DNA from: Actinomyces procaprae
GTDB taxonomy: Bacteria > Actinomycetota > Actinomycetes > Actinomycetales > Actinomycetaceae
Length of the DNA: 64,000 nucleotides
Direction of reading: 5' to 3'
NCBI RefSeq assembly: GCF_004798665.1
Contig: NZ_CP039292.1
Coordinates: 2,728,001-2,792,000, forward strand
The first letter of the stretch is position 1. Every line of letters begins with the position of its first letter. Below are positions 21,844-31,086 of this stretch, one piece after another. The position numbers and the translations under genes are program-made. Under the pieces are notes generated by a model. That model made no database searches. It was not told the DNA's origin and saw only the letters and a list, made by a program, of their open reading frames with translations.

Positions 21844-23198
21844 AGCGCGAGGTTGTCCTTGACGACGGCGGCCAGGCCCTCGGCGACGCGGTCGGCCTCC
21901 TCCTGGCTGGCGGCCTCCACCATGACCCGCACCAGCGGCTCGGTGCCGGAGGGGCGCAGCAGCACCCGGCCGGTCTGCCCCAGCTGCTTCTCGGCGTCGG
22001 CGACGGCGTCCTGCACCGCCCGGTTGGTGCCGGCGGCGGCCTTGTCCACTCCACGGACGTTGATGAGCGTCTGCGGCAGGCGCTGCACGATGCTGGCCAG
22101 CTCCGCCAGGGACTTGCCGGTGCGCTTCATTCGGGCGGCCACACGCAGGGAGGTGAGCACGCCGTCCCCAGTGGTGGCGTGGAGGGTGTCGATGACGTGA
22201 CCGGACTGCTCACCGCCGAGGGTGTAGCCGCCCTGCAGCATCTTCTCCAGCACGTAGCGGTCGCCCACGCCGGTCTGGACGATGCGGATGCCGTGCTCAC
22301 GCATCGCCAGGATCAGGCCCAGGTTGCTCATGACGGTGACCACCAGCGTGTCGGAGCCGAGCGTGCCGTCGGCCTTCATACCCACCGCCAACAGACCCAT
22401 GATCTGGTCGCCGTCCACGAGGTTGCCCTCGGCGTCCACGGCCAGGCAGCGGTCGGCGTCGCCGTCGTAGGCGACTCCCATGTCCGCGCCCACGCTGCGC
22501 ACGTAGGCCTGCAGCTGCTCGGGGTGGGTGGAGCCGCAGTCGGCGTTGATGTTGAGCCCGTCCGGGGAGGCGTTGATGGCGATGACCTCGGCGCCGGCAT
22601 TGCGCAGGGCGGCCGGGCCGACACTGCTGGCGGCACCGTTGGAGGCGTCCACCACGATGCGCAGGCCGGACAGGTCGGTGGCGACGGAGTCCACCAGGTG
22701 GTTGATGTAGGTCTGGTCGGCGACGGTCTCACCCTTGATGACACGGCCCACGTCGGCGCCGGTGGGGCGGGGCAGGTCCTCCGCCAGTGCCGCCTCGATG
22801 CGGTCCTCGACGGCGTCCTCCAGCTTGTAGCCGCCGCGGGCGAAGAACTTGATGCCGTTGTCCGGGAAGGGGTTGTGGGATGCGGAGATCACCACGCCGA
22901 GGCTGACGTCCTGGCTGGCGGTGAGGTGTGCGATGGCCGGGGTGGGCAGCACCCCGACGCGGGTGACATCCATGCCGGAGGCGGCCAGGCCGGCGCTGAT
23001 CGCGTGGTCGAGGAACTCGCCGCTGGCTCGCGTGTCTCGGCCGACGACGGCGCGGGGCCGACGGCCGAGCCGGTGGGGGGAGTCATCCGAGCCGACCAGT
23101 ACGCTCGCCGCTGCGCGGCCGAGGCTGACTGCGAGATCAGGGGTTAGCAGTTCGTTGGCGAGTCCGCGGACGCCGTCGGTGCCGAAGAGTCGTGTCAT
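21840..23198 (-). CDS. glmM: Phosphoglucosamine mutase
   Basis: Converts glucosamine-6-phosphate to glucosamine-1-phosphate for UDP-GlcNAc. The 452-residue product starts [12 protein letters not shown]; the phosphoserine loop is SASHNP at 105-110, the metal loop DGDADR lies near 245, and the phosphate-binding [12 protein letters not shown] near 415. It lies downstream of rplM-rpsI, as in many actinobacteria, but behind a hairpin. The usual neighbour coaA/glmS is here 13 kb away, beyond an accessory block. It is well placed to be coupled to the SARP gene by the 4-base overlap. Confidence 0.96.
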   Translation of the reverse strand: MTRLFGTDGVRGLANELLTPDLAVSLGRAAASVLVGSDDSPHRLGRRPRAVVGRDTRASGEFLDHAISAGLAASGMDVTRVGVLPTPAIAHLTASQDVSLGVVISASHNPFPDNGIKFFARGGYKLEDAVEDRIEAALAEDLPRPTGADVGRVIKGETVADQTYINHLVDSVATDLSGLRIVVDASNGAASSVGPAALRNAGAEVIAINASPDGLNINADCGSTHPEQLQAYVRSVGADMGVAYDGDADRCLAVDAEGNLVDGDQIMGLLAVGMKADGTLGSDTLVVTVMSNLGLILAMREHGIRIVQTGVGDRYVLEKMLQGGYTLGGEQSGHVIDTLHATTGDGVLTSLRVAARMKRTGKSLAELASIVQRLPQTLINVRGVDKAAAGTNRAVQDAVADAEKQLGQTGRVLLRPSGTEPLVRVMVEAASQEEADRVAEGLAAVVKDNLAL

Positions 23199-23250
23199 GG
23201 GATCCTCCTGTTGGTAGACAGCGACCCCATCATTTCACGCCGGAACGTAA

Positions 23251-23287
23251 TCCGGCGGTCACCTCCGCGTGGGAGGTGACCGCCGGA
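23251..23287 (-). terminator. Hairpin after rpsI
   Basis: A perfect 16-base stem, TCCGGCGGTCACCTCC at 23251-23266 and its complement at 23272-23287, encloses a 5-base loop. It lies 50 bases past the rpsI stop and 53 bases before the glmM start, so glmM probably has some transcription of its own. Confidence 0.75.
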
Positions 23288-23336
23288 TCCGCATAACGCG
23301 GCCTGGCGCCGACGTGCCTGGACGGCGCCGCCGGGA

Positions 23337-23828
23337 TCAGCGCTTGGAGTACTGCGGGGCGCGGCGGGCCTTGTGCAGACCGGCCTTCTTGCGCTCGACG
23401 ATGCGGGCGTCCCGAGTGAGGAAGCCCGCCTTCTTCAGGGTCGGGCGGTTGGCCTCACGGTCGATCTCGTTCAGGGCGCGGGCGATGCCCAGGCGCAGGG
23501 CACCGGCCTGGCCGGAGATGCCGCCGCCGTTGATGCGGGCGATCACGTCGAAGCGGCCCTCGAGCTCGAGAATGGTGAAGGGGGCGCGCACGAGCTGCTG
23601 GTGCAGCTTGTTGGGGAAGTAGTCCTCCAGGGTGCGGCCGTTGATCTTCCACTGACCGGTGCCGGGAACCAGGCGGACGCGGGCGACGGCCTCCTTGCGG
23701 CGGCCCAGACCCATGCCGGGAGCGGTGACGGACTGGCCGCGTCCCTCGGTGGGGGTGGATTCGGTGGTGTAGCTGGCGGGGGCGTTCTCCTCGTCCAGCG
23801 CGTCGATGTCGACGGTGGTCTCAGCCAC
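23337..23828 (-). CDS. rpsI: 30S ribosomal protein uS9
   Basis: Small-subunit head protein whose C-terminal tail reaches the P-site tRNA. The conserved blocks are [17 protein letters not shown], the [20 protein letters not shown] core and the end RRAPQYSKR. At 163 residues it has about 35 extra acidic N-terminal residues compared with most bacteria, as in many actinobacteria. The start is GTG 23826-23828 with AAAGGA upstream. It is cotranscribed with rplM 40 bases before it. Confidence 0.97.
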   Translation of the reverse strand: MAETTVDIDALDEENAPASYTTESTPTEGRGQSVTAPGMGLGRRKEAVARVRLVPGTGQWKINGRTLEDYFPNKLHQQLVRAPFTILELEGRFDVIARINGGGISGQAGALRLGIARALNEIDREANRPTLKKAGFLTRDARIVERKKAGLHKARRAPQYSKR

Positions 23829-23868
23829 GATGTGTCCTTTGCTTGTCGGGTGCCGAGCGCTGGAGCGC

Positions 23869-24312
23869 TTACTGGGCGACCTGGGTGATCTCGAAGGTCT
23901 GCGGGTTCTGGGAGGCGTGCGGGTGCTCGGCGCCCGCGTACACCCTGAGCTTCTTCAGCTGGACGCGGCCCAGCTTGTTGTGGGGCAGCATGCCCTTAAC
24001 AGCCTTCATGACTGCACGCTCGGGGTTCTTGGCCAGCAGCTCCCGGTAGGAGACGGCGGTGAGGCCGCCCGGGTAGCCGGAGTGGCGGTAAGCGAACTTC
24101 TTGTCGGCCTTACCGCGGGTGAGGACGACCTTGTCGGCGTTGATGATGACGACGTAGTCTCCGCAGTCCTCGTTGGGGGCGAACTGCGGCTTGTGCTTCC
24201 CACGGAGCAGGGTCGCAGCCTGAGCTGCGAGACGGCCGAGAACGACGTCGCTGGCGTCGATGACGTACCAGTTCTTCTCGACGTCGCCGGGCTTCGGTGT
24301 GTACGTGCGCAC
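23869..24312 (-). CDS. rplM: 50S ribosomal protein uL13
   Basis: Early-assembly protein of the large subunit; 147 residues, normal length. Motifs: [17 protein letters not shown] at the start, [18 protein letters not shown], and [11 protein letters not shown] near the end. The start is GTG 24310-24312 ([10 protein letters not shown]). It is transcribed from the strong candidate promoter at 24475-24503, giving a leader of about 155 bases, and leads into rpsI. Confidence 0.97.
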   Translation of the reverse strand: MRTYTPKPGDVEKNWYVIDASDVVLGRLAAQAATLLRGKHKPQFAPNEDCGDYVVIINADKVVLTRGKADKKFAYRHSGYPGGLTAVSYRELLAKNPERAVMKAVKGMLPHNKLGRVQLKKLRVYAGAEHPHASQNPQTFEITQVAQ

Positions 24313-24474
24313 GGGCGTTGCCTTCGTTTCTCTTGGCGGGCGGGCACGCGGACGCAGCTAAGACGCTGGCATCGGCGGGACCGCCATGGTCAGATGAGGT
24401 GGTCGGAGCACCGGCCGCACGTGGCGAGTGGGATGGCACCACGAGCGTGATCGCGTGCTGCACGACGGTCCCCT

Positions 24475-24503
24475 ACCCTACCGGCGGCTTCAGGGACGGT
24501 CAA
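24475..24503 (-). promoter_or_regulatory. Promoter of rplM-rpsI
   Basis: Read on the minus strand, TTGACC (24498-24503), a 17-base spacer and TAGGGT (24475-24480) form a near-consensus actinobacterial housekeeping promoter. It lies in the 318-base gap between rplM and truA, which holds no gene, so rplM-rpsI need not depend on transcription from truA. Confidence 0.65.
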
Positions 24504-24630
24504 AGCCGGTTGCGCCCCTGCAGCCGTGAAACCCGACACGCCGCGGTGCCGTGCGCCGGCGGTGCAGCCGCACCGGGTACGCATGCCGGCGGGACGGCAC
24601 CCGGGAGTGAACGCGCCGCCCGCTGCGCGG

Positions 24631-25620
24631 TCAGTCGCAGCAGTTCGGTGCCCGACGCAGGGTCCGGGCCCGCTCGGCCTGTGCGGCCAGCTCGGCGTCG
24701 GCCGGGTAGGTGACGGCTTCGAGGGTGAGCCCATGAGCAGGCGCAACCGGCGCGGCCTGGCCTCGACTGCGGGCTGCCAGCAGCCGGGCGGGCCAGTCGA
24801 CGTCGCGGCGTCCGGTCCCTACGGCGAGGGCGGCGCCCACCAGGGAACGCACCATGGAGTGGCAGAAGGCGTCGGCGACGACGGTGAGGGTGACCAGGCC
24901 ACCGTCGGGGCCGGGGGCGTCGGCGGGCAGGCGCCGCCAGCTGAGTTCCTTGAGGGTGCGAATGGTGGTGGCGCCCTCGCGGGGGCGGCAGTAGGACAGG
25001 AAGTCGTGCTCGCCCAGCAGGGGGCGGGCGGCGGCCTGCATGGCGGCGACGTCGAGCCGCTCGTTCGCCCAGAGGACCTGGCCGCGGCGGGCGGGGTCGC
25101 GCGGGGCACCGGTGGGGCCGCCGTCGGCGATGCGGTAGCGGTAGCGGCGGGTCAGGGCGGAGAAGCGGGCGTCGAAGGCGGCGGGGACCACGCGCACACC
25201 GTGGACCACGAGGTCGCCGGCACCGCGTGGGGCGGGGGCTGGGCCGCCCTGGGCCTCGCGGGCGAGCACGCCGGCGAGCCGGTCCAGCAGGGCCTGCTCG
25301 GGGCTGCGGGTGGAGCGGCCGGGCAGGGCGCGCCAGGCTGCGGCGGGCACGTCGAGGTGGGCGACCTGCCCGCGCGCGTGCACGCCGGCGTCGGTGCGCC
25401 CGGCCACCGTCAGCCGCACCGGAGCGCGCAGCACGGTGGCCAGGGCGTCGGTCAGCACACCCTCGACGGTGCGCTGTCCGGGCTGGGCCGCCCAGCCGTG
25501 GAAGCCGGCGCCGTCGTAGGCGAGGTCCAGGCGCACGCGCACCGTGTCGGGGCGGGCAGGGTCGGCGTCGTAGGCGGGGTCAGCATCGCGCGTGGGCTCG
25601 GCGTCGCTCATGGGCACCAT
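24631..25620 (-). CDS. truA: tRNA pseudouridine(38-40) synthase TruA
   Basis: Makes pseudouridine at positions 38-40 of the tRNA anticodon arm. The catalytic aspartate is in [14 protein letters not shown] near residue 76; [20 protein letters not shown] begins the fold, and RYRYRI and [14 protein letters not shown] follow. The product has 329 residues against the usual 250-290; the extra length is a charged N-terminus and proline/alanine-rich loops. ATG 25618-25620 or ATG 25609-25611 could start it. truA usually follows rplQ directly; here 1.9 kb of accessory sequence intervenes. Confidence 0.94.
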   Translation of the reverse strand: MVPMSDAEPTRDADPAYDADPARPDTVRVRLDLAYDGAGFHGWAAQPGQRTVEGVLTDALATVLRAPVRLTVAGRTDAGVHARGQVAHLDVPAAAWRALPGRSTRSPEQALLDRLAGVLAREAQGGPAPAPRGAGDLVVHGVRVVPAAFDARFSALTRRYRYRIADGGPTGAPRDPARRGQVLWANERLDVAAMQAAARPLLGEHDFLSYCRPREGATTIRTLKELSWRRLPADAPGPDGGLVTLTVVADAFCHSMVRSLVGAALAVGTGRRDVDWPARLLAARSRGQAAPVAPAHGLTLEAVTYPADAELAAQAERARTLRRAPNCCD

Positions 25621-25686
25621 GAGACCACAGCCCGGGTGCTGCCTTCACCCGTCCGCCTCGGTGCTAGACGTCGGGCCGCGTCTCAC

Positions 25687-25815
25687 TTGCACGAACTTGG
25701 TGGCGTTGCACGACCTTGGTGTGCGTTCCACGACCACCCCGGGGTCGTGCAAAACACCCCGGGGTCGTGCAAAACACCCCGGGGTCGTGCAACGCGGCCC
25801 GGGGTCGTGCAACAG
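25687..25815. repeat. Two-handed 20-bp repeat array upstream of truA
   Basis: TTGCACGAAC, TTGCACGACC and TTCCACGACC at 25687, 25706 and 25726 point one way. GGTCGTGCAA at 25743, 25763, 25783 and 25803 points the other way with an exact 20-base period (unit GGGGTCGTGCAAAACACCCC). The palindromic CCCCGGGG lies at the unit junctions. The array occupies a gap of about 330 bases between truA and the ABC pseudogene that holds no gene. Confidence 0.88.
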
Positions 25816-25856
25816 CAAACAGGGACGCAGCCCGCCACCTGCAAGAGCACAGCCCC

Positions 25857-25947
25857 GCTCCCCCGCGCGCACGCGAGGGACGATGACGGCGGCGGCGGCG
25901 GCTGAGGCGATCATGAGGGCGCTCCCCCGCGCGCACGCCAGGGACGA
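25857..25947. repeat. 27-bp direct repeat pair
   Basis: GCTCCCCCGCGCGCACGC followed by sAGGGACGA occurs at 25857-25883 and 25921-25947 with one mismatch. The stretch between includes a short GGC run. The pair lies just downstream of the decayed ABC gene and could be a deletion or insertion scar. Confidence 0.7.
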
Positions 25948-25952
25948 AGGCT

Positions 25953-26396
25953 CTAGCCGCGCAGCTCGGCGGCGGTGGCACCCGGCCGCCAGGCACGCAC
26001 ATAGCGCCGCGCCAGTTTGCCGGCCAGCACCGCGGCGACGAGCGCCGCCACCACCTTCAGCATCAACGCTGCCGCGGTGAATGCGGAACTGGGGTGCCAC
26101 AGGGCAGCGAACTCGTCCGTTGTGCCGGTGATCTTGTCCATGCCCGTGGGCAGGATCTGGTAGGCGAGCACGCCGAAGCCGCCCGAAACCAGCAGGGGCA
26201 CGCCCGGTCCCAGCACAAGCGACAGCAGCGTGGACTTGCCGCTGCTGGAGGGGCCCACAATGGCCACTGACCGTCCCACCGGGGCGGTCAGCGACACATC
26301 GTGGAGCACCTGTTGCTTGCCATAGGAGAAGCTGACCCCCTACATGACGAGGGCCGGCGCTTCTGGTCCGGGAGGCACGACTTTCTCGGCGTTCAT
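25953..26396 (-). pseudogene. Decayed ABC transporter gene: nonsense codon plus in-frame internal deletion
   Basis: From ATG 26394-26396 the frame reads MNAEKVVPPGPEAPALVM, then TAG at 26340-26342, then GVSFSYGKQQVLHDVSL, the start of an ABC ATPase with Walker A GPSSSGKSTLLSL. A single base change from GAG would explain the stop. Directly after Walker A the sequence jumps into an unrelated hydrophobic segment (GFGVLAYQILP; LKVVAALVAAVLAGKLARRY), as in the end of a membrane protein. The ABC signature and Walker B are gone. I read this as a deletion joining an ATPase gene to the tail of a following membrane-protein gene. The remaining 118-residue open frame is unlikely to work. Confidence 0.75.
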
Positions 26397-26614
26397 GGTG
26401 GGGGACCTTCTAACTGAGCGAGTCTTGCAAGGCGCGGCCCGCGCGAAAACGGCCCATGTGTCGCCCCCCGCAAGCCTCAGCGGAACCTAACACCGGCATG
26501 AACCAGTTCATACAACACTCCGAGGGGACACCCTCGTGTGCGCCTCGATCTTCGCGATACACCGACGCCGACGGGAAACTGCGTCAGCCGCGGCCGAGGC
26601 GGTAGCGTCGGGGC

Positions 26615-27373
26615 GTGAGCACTACGACCACCCTCAGCGTCGACTGCGGCGGCGGCGGCATCAAGGCCTCCGTGCTCGACGCCGACGGCGCCATCATCTC
26701 CCGCGCCCTGCGCACCCCCAACCCCTACCCGCTGCCGCCCGAGCTGCTGGTGGACACCATTAAGGACCTGGCCGATCAGCTGCCGCCCGCCGACCGGGTC
26801 ACCGTCGGCATGCCCGGCATGATCCGCCACGGGGTCGTCATCGCCACCCCCCACTACATCACCAAGGACGGCCCCCGCTCCCGCGTCCTGCCCGAACTGG
26901 CGGAGGCCTGGGCACGCTTCGACATGGGCGGGCGCCTGCAGGCGACCCTCGGCCGCCCGGTGCTGGTGCTCAACGACGCCGAGGTCGCCGGCGCCGGCGT
27001 CGTCACCGGCCACGGCCTGGAGATGATCGTGACCCTGGGAACGGGCCTGGGCAACGCCGTCTTCGACAACGGCGTGCTCGCCCCCCACGTGGAGGTCTCC
27101 CAGGGGCCGGTCCGCTGGGGGCTCACCTATGACGACTACATCGGCGAGCACGAGCGCCTGCGCCTGGGGGACGCCCACTGGTCGCGGCGGGTGCGGCGCG
27201 TCGTCGAGGCGCTGCGCCCCATGTACATGTGGGACCGGCTCTACCTGGGCGGCGGCAACTCCCGCCGCATCACGGCCTTCCAGCTCGACAAGATCGGCGA
27301 CGACGTCGTCGTCGTGCCCAACGAGGCCGGCATGACCGGCGGGGCCCGCTGCTGGGAGATGGCCCAGCCCTGA
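26615..27373 (+). CDS. ROK-family sugar kinase, polyphosphate-glucokinase-like
   Basis: The 252-residue product has the actin-like kinase layout: phosphate loop DCGGGGIKASVLD at the N-terminus, VGMPGMIRHG, LNDAEVAGAG with the catalytic aspartate near 126, and LGTGLGNAVF. The zinc-binding CxCGxxGCxE of typical ROK repressors and glucokinases is absent, as in PPGK-type enzymes, and the size matches them. It may phosphorylate glucose with polyphosphate or ATP; this is inferred. The glycine-rich loop reads DCGGGG rather than the usual DIGGTG. GTG 26615 starts it. It is the only plus-strand gene in this stretch, ending in a shared terminator with rplQ. Confidence 0.72.
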   Translation: MSTTTTLSVDCGGGGIKASVLDADGAIISRALRTPNPYPLPPELLVDTIKDLADQLPPADRVTVGMPGMIRHGVVIATPHYITKDGPRSRVLPELAEAWARFDMGGRLQATLGRPVLVLNDAEVAGAGVVTGHGLEMIVTLGTGLGNAVFDNGVLAPHVEVSQGPVRWGLTYDDYIGEHERLRLGDAHWSRRVRRVVEALRPMYMWDRLYLGGGNSRRITAFQLDKIGDDVVVVPNEAGMTGGARCWEMAQP

Positions 27374-27428
27374 CGGCCCCGTCCCCGCTACCGCGTCCGG
27401 CTCCGTACGCCCGGACCTGAGACGCTGA

Positions 27429-27460
27429 GAGGGCCGGTCACCTCGCGGTGACCGGCCCTC
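27429..27460. terminator. Bidirectional terminator between the ROK kinase and rplQ
   Basis: GAGGGCCGGTCACC at 27429-27442 pairs perfectly with 27447-27460 around the tetraloop TCGC. It stands 56 bases past the kinase stop on the plus strand and 56 bases past the rplQ stop on the minus strand; CCTCGTATAT follows on the plus side. Confidence 0.85.
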
Positions 27461-27515
27461 CCTCGTATATGTGAGCCTTGCGGCCCACCAGCGCTCAGCC
27501 CCTACCGGGACCGGC

Positions 27516-28268
27516 TCACTTCTTGACCTTCTGCGCGGCGGCACCGCCGGCCGGGGCGAAGCCCGCGGCCTCGGCGTCCTCGGCGGAGGCGAACCAGACC
27601 TCGGCCACCGTGTTGTCGTACCAGCGGGAGCCGGGCACGTGGTACTTCATGGAGTCCTCGTTGCCCTTGACCTCGTGGTCGGCGTCGGGCGCTTCGGTGG
27701 AGCCCTTCTCCAGGCGCACCGAGCCGGCGTAGACGGGCTTGCCGGAAGCCTCCTCGGCGGTCTCGTCAGCGGCCTCGGCCTCGGCGACGTCGTCGGCCGG
27801 CGCCTCCTCGACCTCGACCTCGGCGGCGGCCTCCTCAACCTCGGCCACGGCCTGCTCGGCCGCGCGCTTGGCGGTGCGGACGGCGTCGTCGACGATCTCC
27901 TTCTTGGCGACCGGCTCCAGCACCAGGGAGATCACGGCCATGGGGGCGTTGTCGCCCCGGCGCGGCGCGGTCTTGATGATGCGGGTGTAGCCGCCGTCGC
28001 GGTCGGCCATCTGCGGGGCGATCTCGTCGAAGAGGCGGTAGACGGCGTACTTGTCCGTCACCTTCTTCATCACCGTGCGGCGGGCGTGAAGGTCGCCGCG
28101 CTTGCCCTTGGTGATGAGCTTCTCGACGTACGGCCGCAGGCGCCGAGCGCGGGCCTCCGTGGTCGTGATCGACTCGTGGACGATGAGCTGCGTGGCCAGG
28201 TTGGCCAGCATGTGGCGCTCGTGCTGGGGGGATCCGCCCAGCCGGGGACCCTTGGTGGGGCGAGGCAT
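27516..28268 (-). CDS. rplQ: 50S ribosomal protein bL17 with long acidic C-terminal extension
   Basis: Large-subunit protein near the exit tunnel. The first 120 residues are the normal core: [18 protein letters not shown], the [20 protein letters not shown] helix and [15 protein letters not shown]. About 130 further residues are unusual: a stretch of Glu/Ala/Val/Asp (about 140-185) and then a basic/hydrophobic tail with [22 protein letters not shown] and KVKK. Actinobacterial bL17 often has an acidic extension, but 250 residues is at the upper end. It closes the infA-rpmJ-rpsM-rpsK-rpoA-rplQ operon. Confidence 0.95.
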   Translation of the reverse strand: MPRPTKGPRLGGSPQHERHMLANLATQLIVHESITTTEARARRLRPYVEKLITKGKRGDLHARRTVMKKVTDKYAVYRLFDEIAPQMADRDGGYTRIIKTAPRRGDNAPMAVISLVLEPVAKKEIVDDAVRTAKRAAEQAVAEVEEAAAEVEVEEAPADDVAEAEAADETAEEASGKPVYAGSVRLEKGSTEAPDADHEVKGNEDSMKYHVPGSRWYDNTVAEVWFASAEDAEAAGFAPAGGAAAQKVKK

Positions 28269-28298
28269 GTTGTCTCCTAGTGGAATGGCGAGCCGGCC

Positions 28299-29300
28299 TC
28301 AGGCCTGCTGCTCGTCGCTGAAAGTGGGGTTGGTGTAGTCGCCCTCCGGGGCGTAGTCGACCGGGGACCCCTTGAGGGACAGCCCGAGCTCGGCCAGCTT
28401 GTCCTTGATCTCGGAGATCGACTTGGCACCGAAGTTGCGGATGTCGAGGAGGTCGGCCTCGCTGCGCGCGACGAGCTCACCGACGGTGTGAATGCCCTCG
28501 CGCTTGAGGGCGTTGGAGGAGCGGGCCTGCAGGTCCAGCTCGTCGATCATCATCGCCAGGTCCTGCTGCAGGGCCTGGTCCAACGGCGAGGGGCCGACCT
28601 CAATGCCCTCAGCCTCCACGTTGAGCTCCCGGGCCAGCCCGAACAGCTCAACCAGCGTCTTGCCGGCAGAGGCGAGCGCGTCCCGCGGAGTCATGGAGGC
28701 CTTGGTCTCCACGTCCACCACCAGGCGGTCGAAGTCCGTGCGCTGCTCCACACGGGTGGCCTCCACGGCGTAGGAGACCTTCTTGACCGGCGAGTAGATC
28801 GAGTCCACCGGGATCCGGGAGATCTCGGCGTTCGGGTCCTTGTTCTGGTTGGCGGACACGTAGCCCCGGCCGCGCTCGACCGTGAGCTCGATCTCCAGCT
28901 TGCCCTTCTCGTTGAGGGTGGCGATGACCAGCTCGGGGTTGTGGATCTCCACGCCCGCCGGCGGGGTGATGTCACCGGCGGCGACGACGCCCGGACCGGA
29001 CTTGCGCAGGTACATGACCACCGGCTCGTCGTTCTCAGACGACAGCACGATCTCCTTGATGTTCAGGATGATCTGGGCGACGTCCTCCTTGACCCCGGCA
29101 ATGGTGCGGAACTCGTGGGGCACGCCCTCGATGCGCACGGAGGTCACGGCCGCACCCGGGATGGATGACAGCAGCGTACGGCGCAGGGAGTTACCGAGCG
29201 TGTAGCCGAAGCCGGGCTCCAGGGGCTCCAGGATGAACCGCGAGCGGCGGTCCTCCTCGATGACCTCCTCGGAGAGTGTGGGTCGCTGTGCAATGAGCAC
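28299..29300 (-). CDS. rpoA: DNA-directed RNA polymerase subunit alpha
   Basis: Scaffold for RNA polymerase assembly and contact for activators. The 333 residues give an N-terminal dimerisation domain ([20 protein letters not shown], then [15 protein letters not shown]) and a C-terminal DNA-binding domain ([31 protein letters not shown]), followed by a short acidic tail. The start is GTG 29298-29300 with AAAGGA about eight bases upstream. A 153-base gap with no gene separates it from rpsK. Confidence 0.98.
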   Translation of the reverse strand: MLIAQRPTLSEEVIEEDRRSRFILEPLEPGFGYTLGNSLRRTLLSSIPGAAVTSVRIEGVPHEFRTIAGVKEDVAQIILNIKEIVLSSENDEPVVMYLRKSGPGVVAAGDITPPAGVEIHNPELVIATLNEKGKLEIELTVERGRGYVSANQNKDPNAEISRIPVDSIYSPVKKVSYAVEATRVEQRTDFDRLVVDVETKASMTPRDALASAGKTLVELFGLARELNVEAEGIEVGPSPLDQALQQDLAMMIDELDLQARSSNALKREGIHTVGELVARSEADLLDIRNFGAKSISEIKDKLAELGLSLKGSPVDYAPEGDYTNPTFSDEQQA

Positions 29301-29453
29301 TAGGGGTTTCCTTTCGTCGCGGCGCCCGCTATATGACGCCGTTACTCATGGTGTTCGCCTTCGGCAAGTACCGACGGCCGGCCCGCCGCGTCGGGGCGGA
29401 ACCGTGGAGTCGCCCCTCCCCCACTGCCGTGGGGCGGGTGGCGACCAGTGGAT

Positions 29454-29855
29454 TCAGACGCGGCGCCGCTTCGGGGGGCGGCAGCCGTTGTGCGCCTGCG
29501 GGGTGACGTCGGTGATGGAGCCGACCTCCAGGCCGGCGGCCTGCAGGGAGCGGATCGCGGTCTCGCGGCCGGAGCCCGGGCCCTTGACGAAGACGTCGAC
29601 CTTCTTCATGCCGTGGTCCTGGGCGCGCCGGGCGGCGGCCTCGGCGGCGAGCTGGGCGGCGTACGGCGTCGACTTGCGCGAGCCCTTGAAACCGACCTGG
29701 CCGGAGGAGGCCCAGGCAATGACGGAGCCGGCGGGGTCCGTCAGGGAGACGATGGTGTTGTTGAAGGTGGACTTGATGTAGGCGTGACCGTGGGTGACGT
29801 TCTTACGGTCCTTGCGGCGCGGCTTGCGCGCGCTCGTACGAGTCTTAGGGGGCAT
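29454..29855 (-). CDS. rpsK: 30S ribosomal protein uS11
   Basis: Platform protein that helps shape the mRNA exit near the anti-Shine-Dalgarno site. The 133 residues are normal length: basic N-terminus [49 protein letters not shown] and the end [15 protein letters not shown]. It follows rpsM after 59 bases in the alpha operon. Confidence 0.98.
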   Translation of the reverse strand: MPPKTRTSARKPRRKDRKNVTHGHAYIKSTFNNTIVSLTDPAGSVIAWASSGQVGFKGSRKSTPYAAQLAAEAAARRAQDHGMKKVDVFVKGPGSGRETAIRSLQAAGLEVGSITDVTPQAHNGCRPPKRRRV

Positions 29856-29914
29856 GCTTCCTTCTTCAGATGAGATCTATGGCCCGGGCATGCGGCGCCC
29901 GGATGAACTGGCTG

Positions 29915-30289
29915 TTACTTGGCCTTCTTCTTACCGGCCACGGTGCGCTTGGGCCCCTTGCGGGTGCGGGCGTTCGTCTTGGTGCGCTGGCCGCGGACCG
30001 GCAGGTGCCGACGGTGACGCAGGCCCTGGTAGCAGCCGATCTCAATCTTGCGGCGGATGTCCGCCTGGACCTCACGCCGCAGGTCGCCCTCAACCTGATA
30101 GCTGGAGTCGATGTGGTTGCGCAGCGCGACCAGCTCGGCCTCGCTGAGGTCCTTGACGCGGGTGTCCGGGTTGACGCCGGTGGCCTCAAGAGTCTTGACG
30201 GCGCGGGTGCGTCCGATCCCGTAGATGTAGGTGAGCGCGACCTCTACCCGCTTCTCGCGAGGCAGGTCGACGCCGGAAATGCGTGCCAC
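29915..30289 (-). CDS. rpsM: 30S ribosomal protein uS13
   Basis: Head protein that contacts the P-site tRNA and forms intersubunit bridges. The 124 residues show [52 protein letters not shown] and a lysine-rich C-terminus. The start is GTG 30287-30289. A gap of 158 bases separates it from rpmJ upstream. Confidence 0.98.
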   Translation of the reverse strand: MARISGVDLPREKRVEVALTYIYGIGRTRAVKTLEATGVNPDTRVKDLSEAELVALRNHIDSSYQVEGDLRREVQADIRRKIEIGCYQGLRHRRHLPVRGQRTKTNARTRKGPKRTVAGKKKAK

Positions 30290-30447
30290 TGTGTGGTTCT
30301 CCTATGTGTTCCCGGAGGTCGTCACCCATCCCCTCCACCGCCTACCGGTGGCCCCGGCCTCCAGGAACCGGGGGTGGTGGCGCGCCGCGCCACTGGGGTG
30401 GGTGCTGGTGATGTTGCCGTCGCCGCATGGTCGACGGCGCGCGGGTG

Positions 30448-30561
30448 TCAGCCCTGACGCTGCTTGTGCCGCGGGTTGTCGCAGATGACCATGACACGGC
30501 CGTGGCGACGAATCACCTTGCAGTTGTCACAGATCTTCTTGACGCTCGGCTTGACCTTCAT
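30448..30561 (-). CDS. rpmJ: 50S ribosomal protein bL36 (zinc form)
   Basis: A 37-residue protein read directly from the sequence: [17 protein letters not shown] at the start and NPRHKQRQG at the end. Cys11, Cys14, Cys27 and His32 make the zinc ribbon, so this is the zinc-dependent (C+) form; some actinobacteria also carry a zinc-free paralogue used when zinc is scarce. It lies 33 bases after infA, the usual order. It stabilises 23S rRNA folding at the base of the large subunit. Confidence 0.96.
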   Translation of the reverse strand: MKVKPSVKKICDNCKVIRRHGRVMVICDNPRHKQRQG

Positions 30562-30594
30562 GATGTTCCTCCGTCCTCCCTCCGGGGAGGACTG

Positions 30595-30816
30595 TCACTT
30601 GTACCGGTAGACGATGCGGCCCCGGGACAGGTCGTAGGGGCTGAGCTCAACAACCACGCGGTCCTCAGGCAGGATGCGGATGTAGTGCTGCCGCATCTTC
30701 CCCGAGATGTGCGCGAGCACGACGTGCCCGTTGCTCAGCTCAACCCGGAACATCGCGTTCGGAAGGGCCTCGACGACCGATCCCTCGACCTCGATGACGC
30801 CGTCCTTCTTAGCCAT
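30595..30816 (-). CDS. infA: Translation initiation factor IF-1
   Basis: A 73-residue OB-fold protein that blocks the A site during initiation. It shows [40 protein letters not shown] and the end [10 protein letters not shown], fully typical. It heads the operon down to rplQ. The ATG is preceded by GGAGG about five bases upstream. Confidence 0.98.
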   Translation of the reverse strand: MAKKDGVIEVEGSVVEALPNAMFRVELSNGHVVLAHISGKMRQHYIRILPEDRVVVELSPYDLSRGRIVYRYK

Positions 30817-31086
30817 GTTCCTCCGTCGGTGCTTTCTCGCTGGATACTTCCGCCGACGACGACGCCGCCGACGTGACGCGCTCCGCCGAACGCCCGCGCC
30901 TCACCCGACGCCGTTGACTCGGCGGGCAAAACAGCCGGGCGCCGGTTCTTGGGCGCGCCGCCCGCCAACGATACGGCAAACCTGCTATGGCTGACCACCG
31001 CCGAGGGGCATTATCCGGCGGTGTTTCCTGACACACTGCACATCCCGCCCCCGGCGCGCCGCGAGCGTCAGACACCAAGACCGGCC
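30817..31086. other. Gene-free upstream region of infA
   Basis: The 418 bases between infA and map hold no convincing gene. This part must carry the infA promoter; the best -10 I see on the minus strand is GATAAT at 31010-31015, without a good -35. The rest of the gap is the 23-bp repeat array. Confidence 0.5.

Noticed and set aside
24526..25905. 459-residue plus-strand open frame opposite truA
   Set aside because: Antisense of a clear pseudouridine synthase and it runs into a repeat array.
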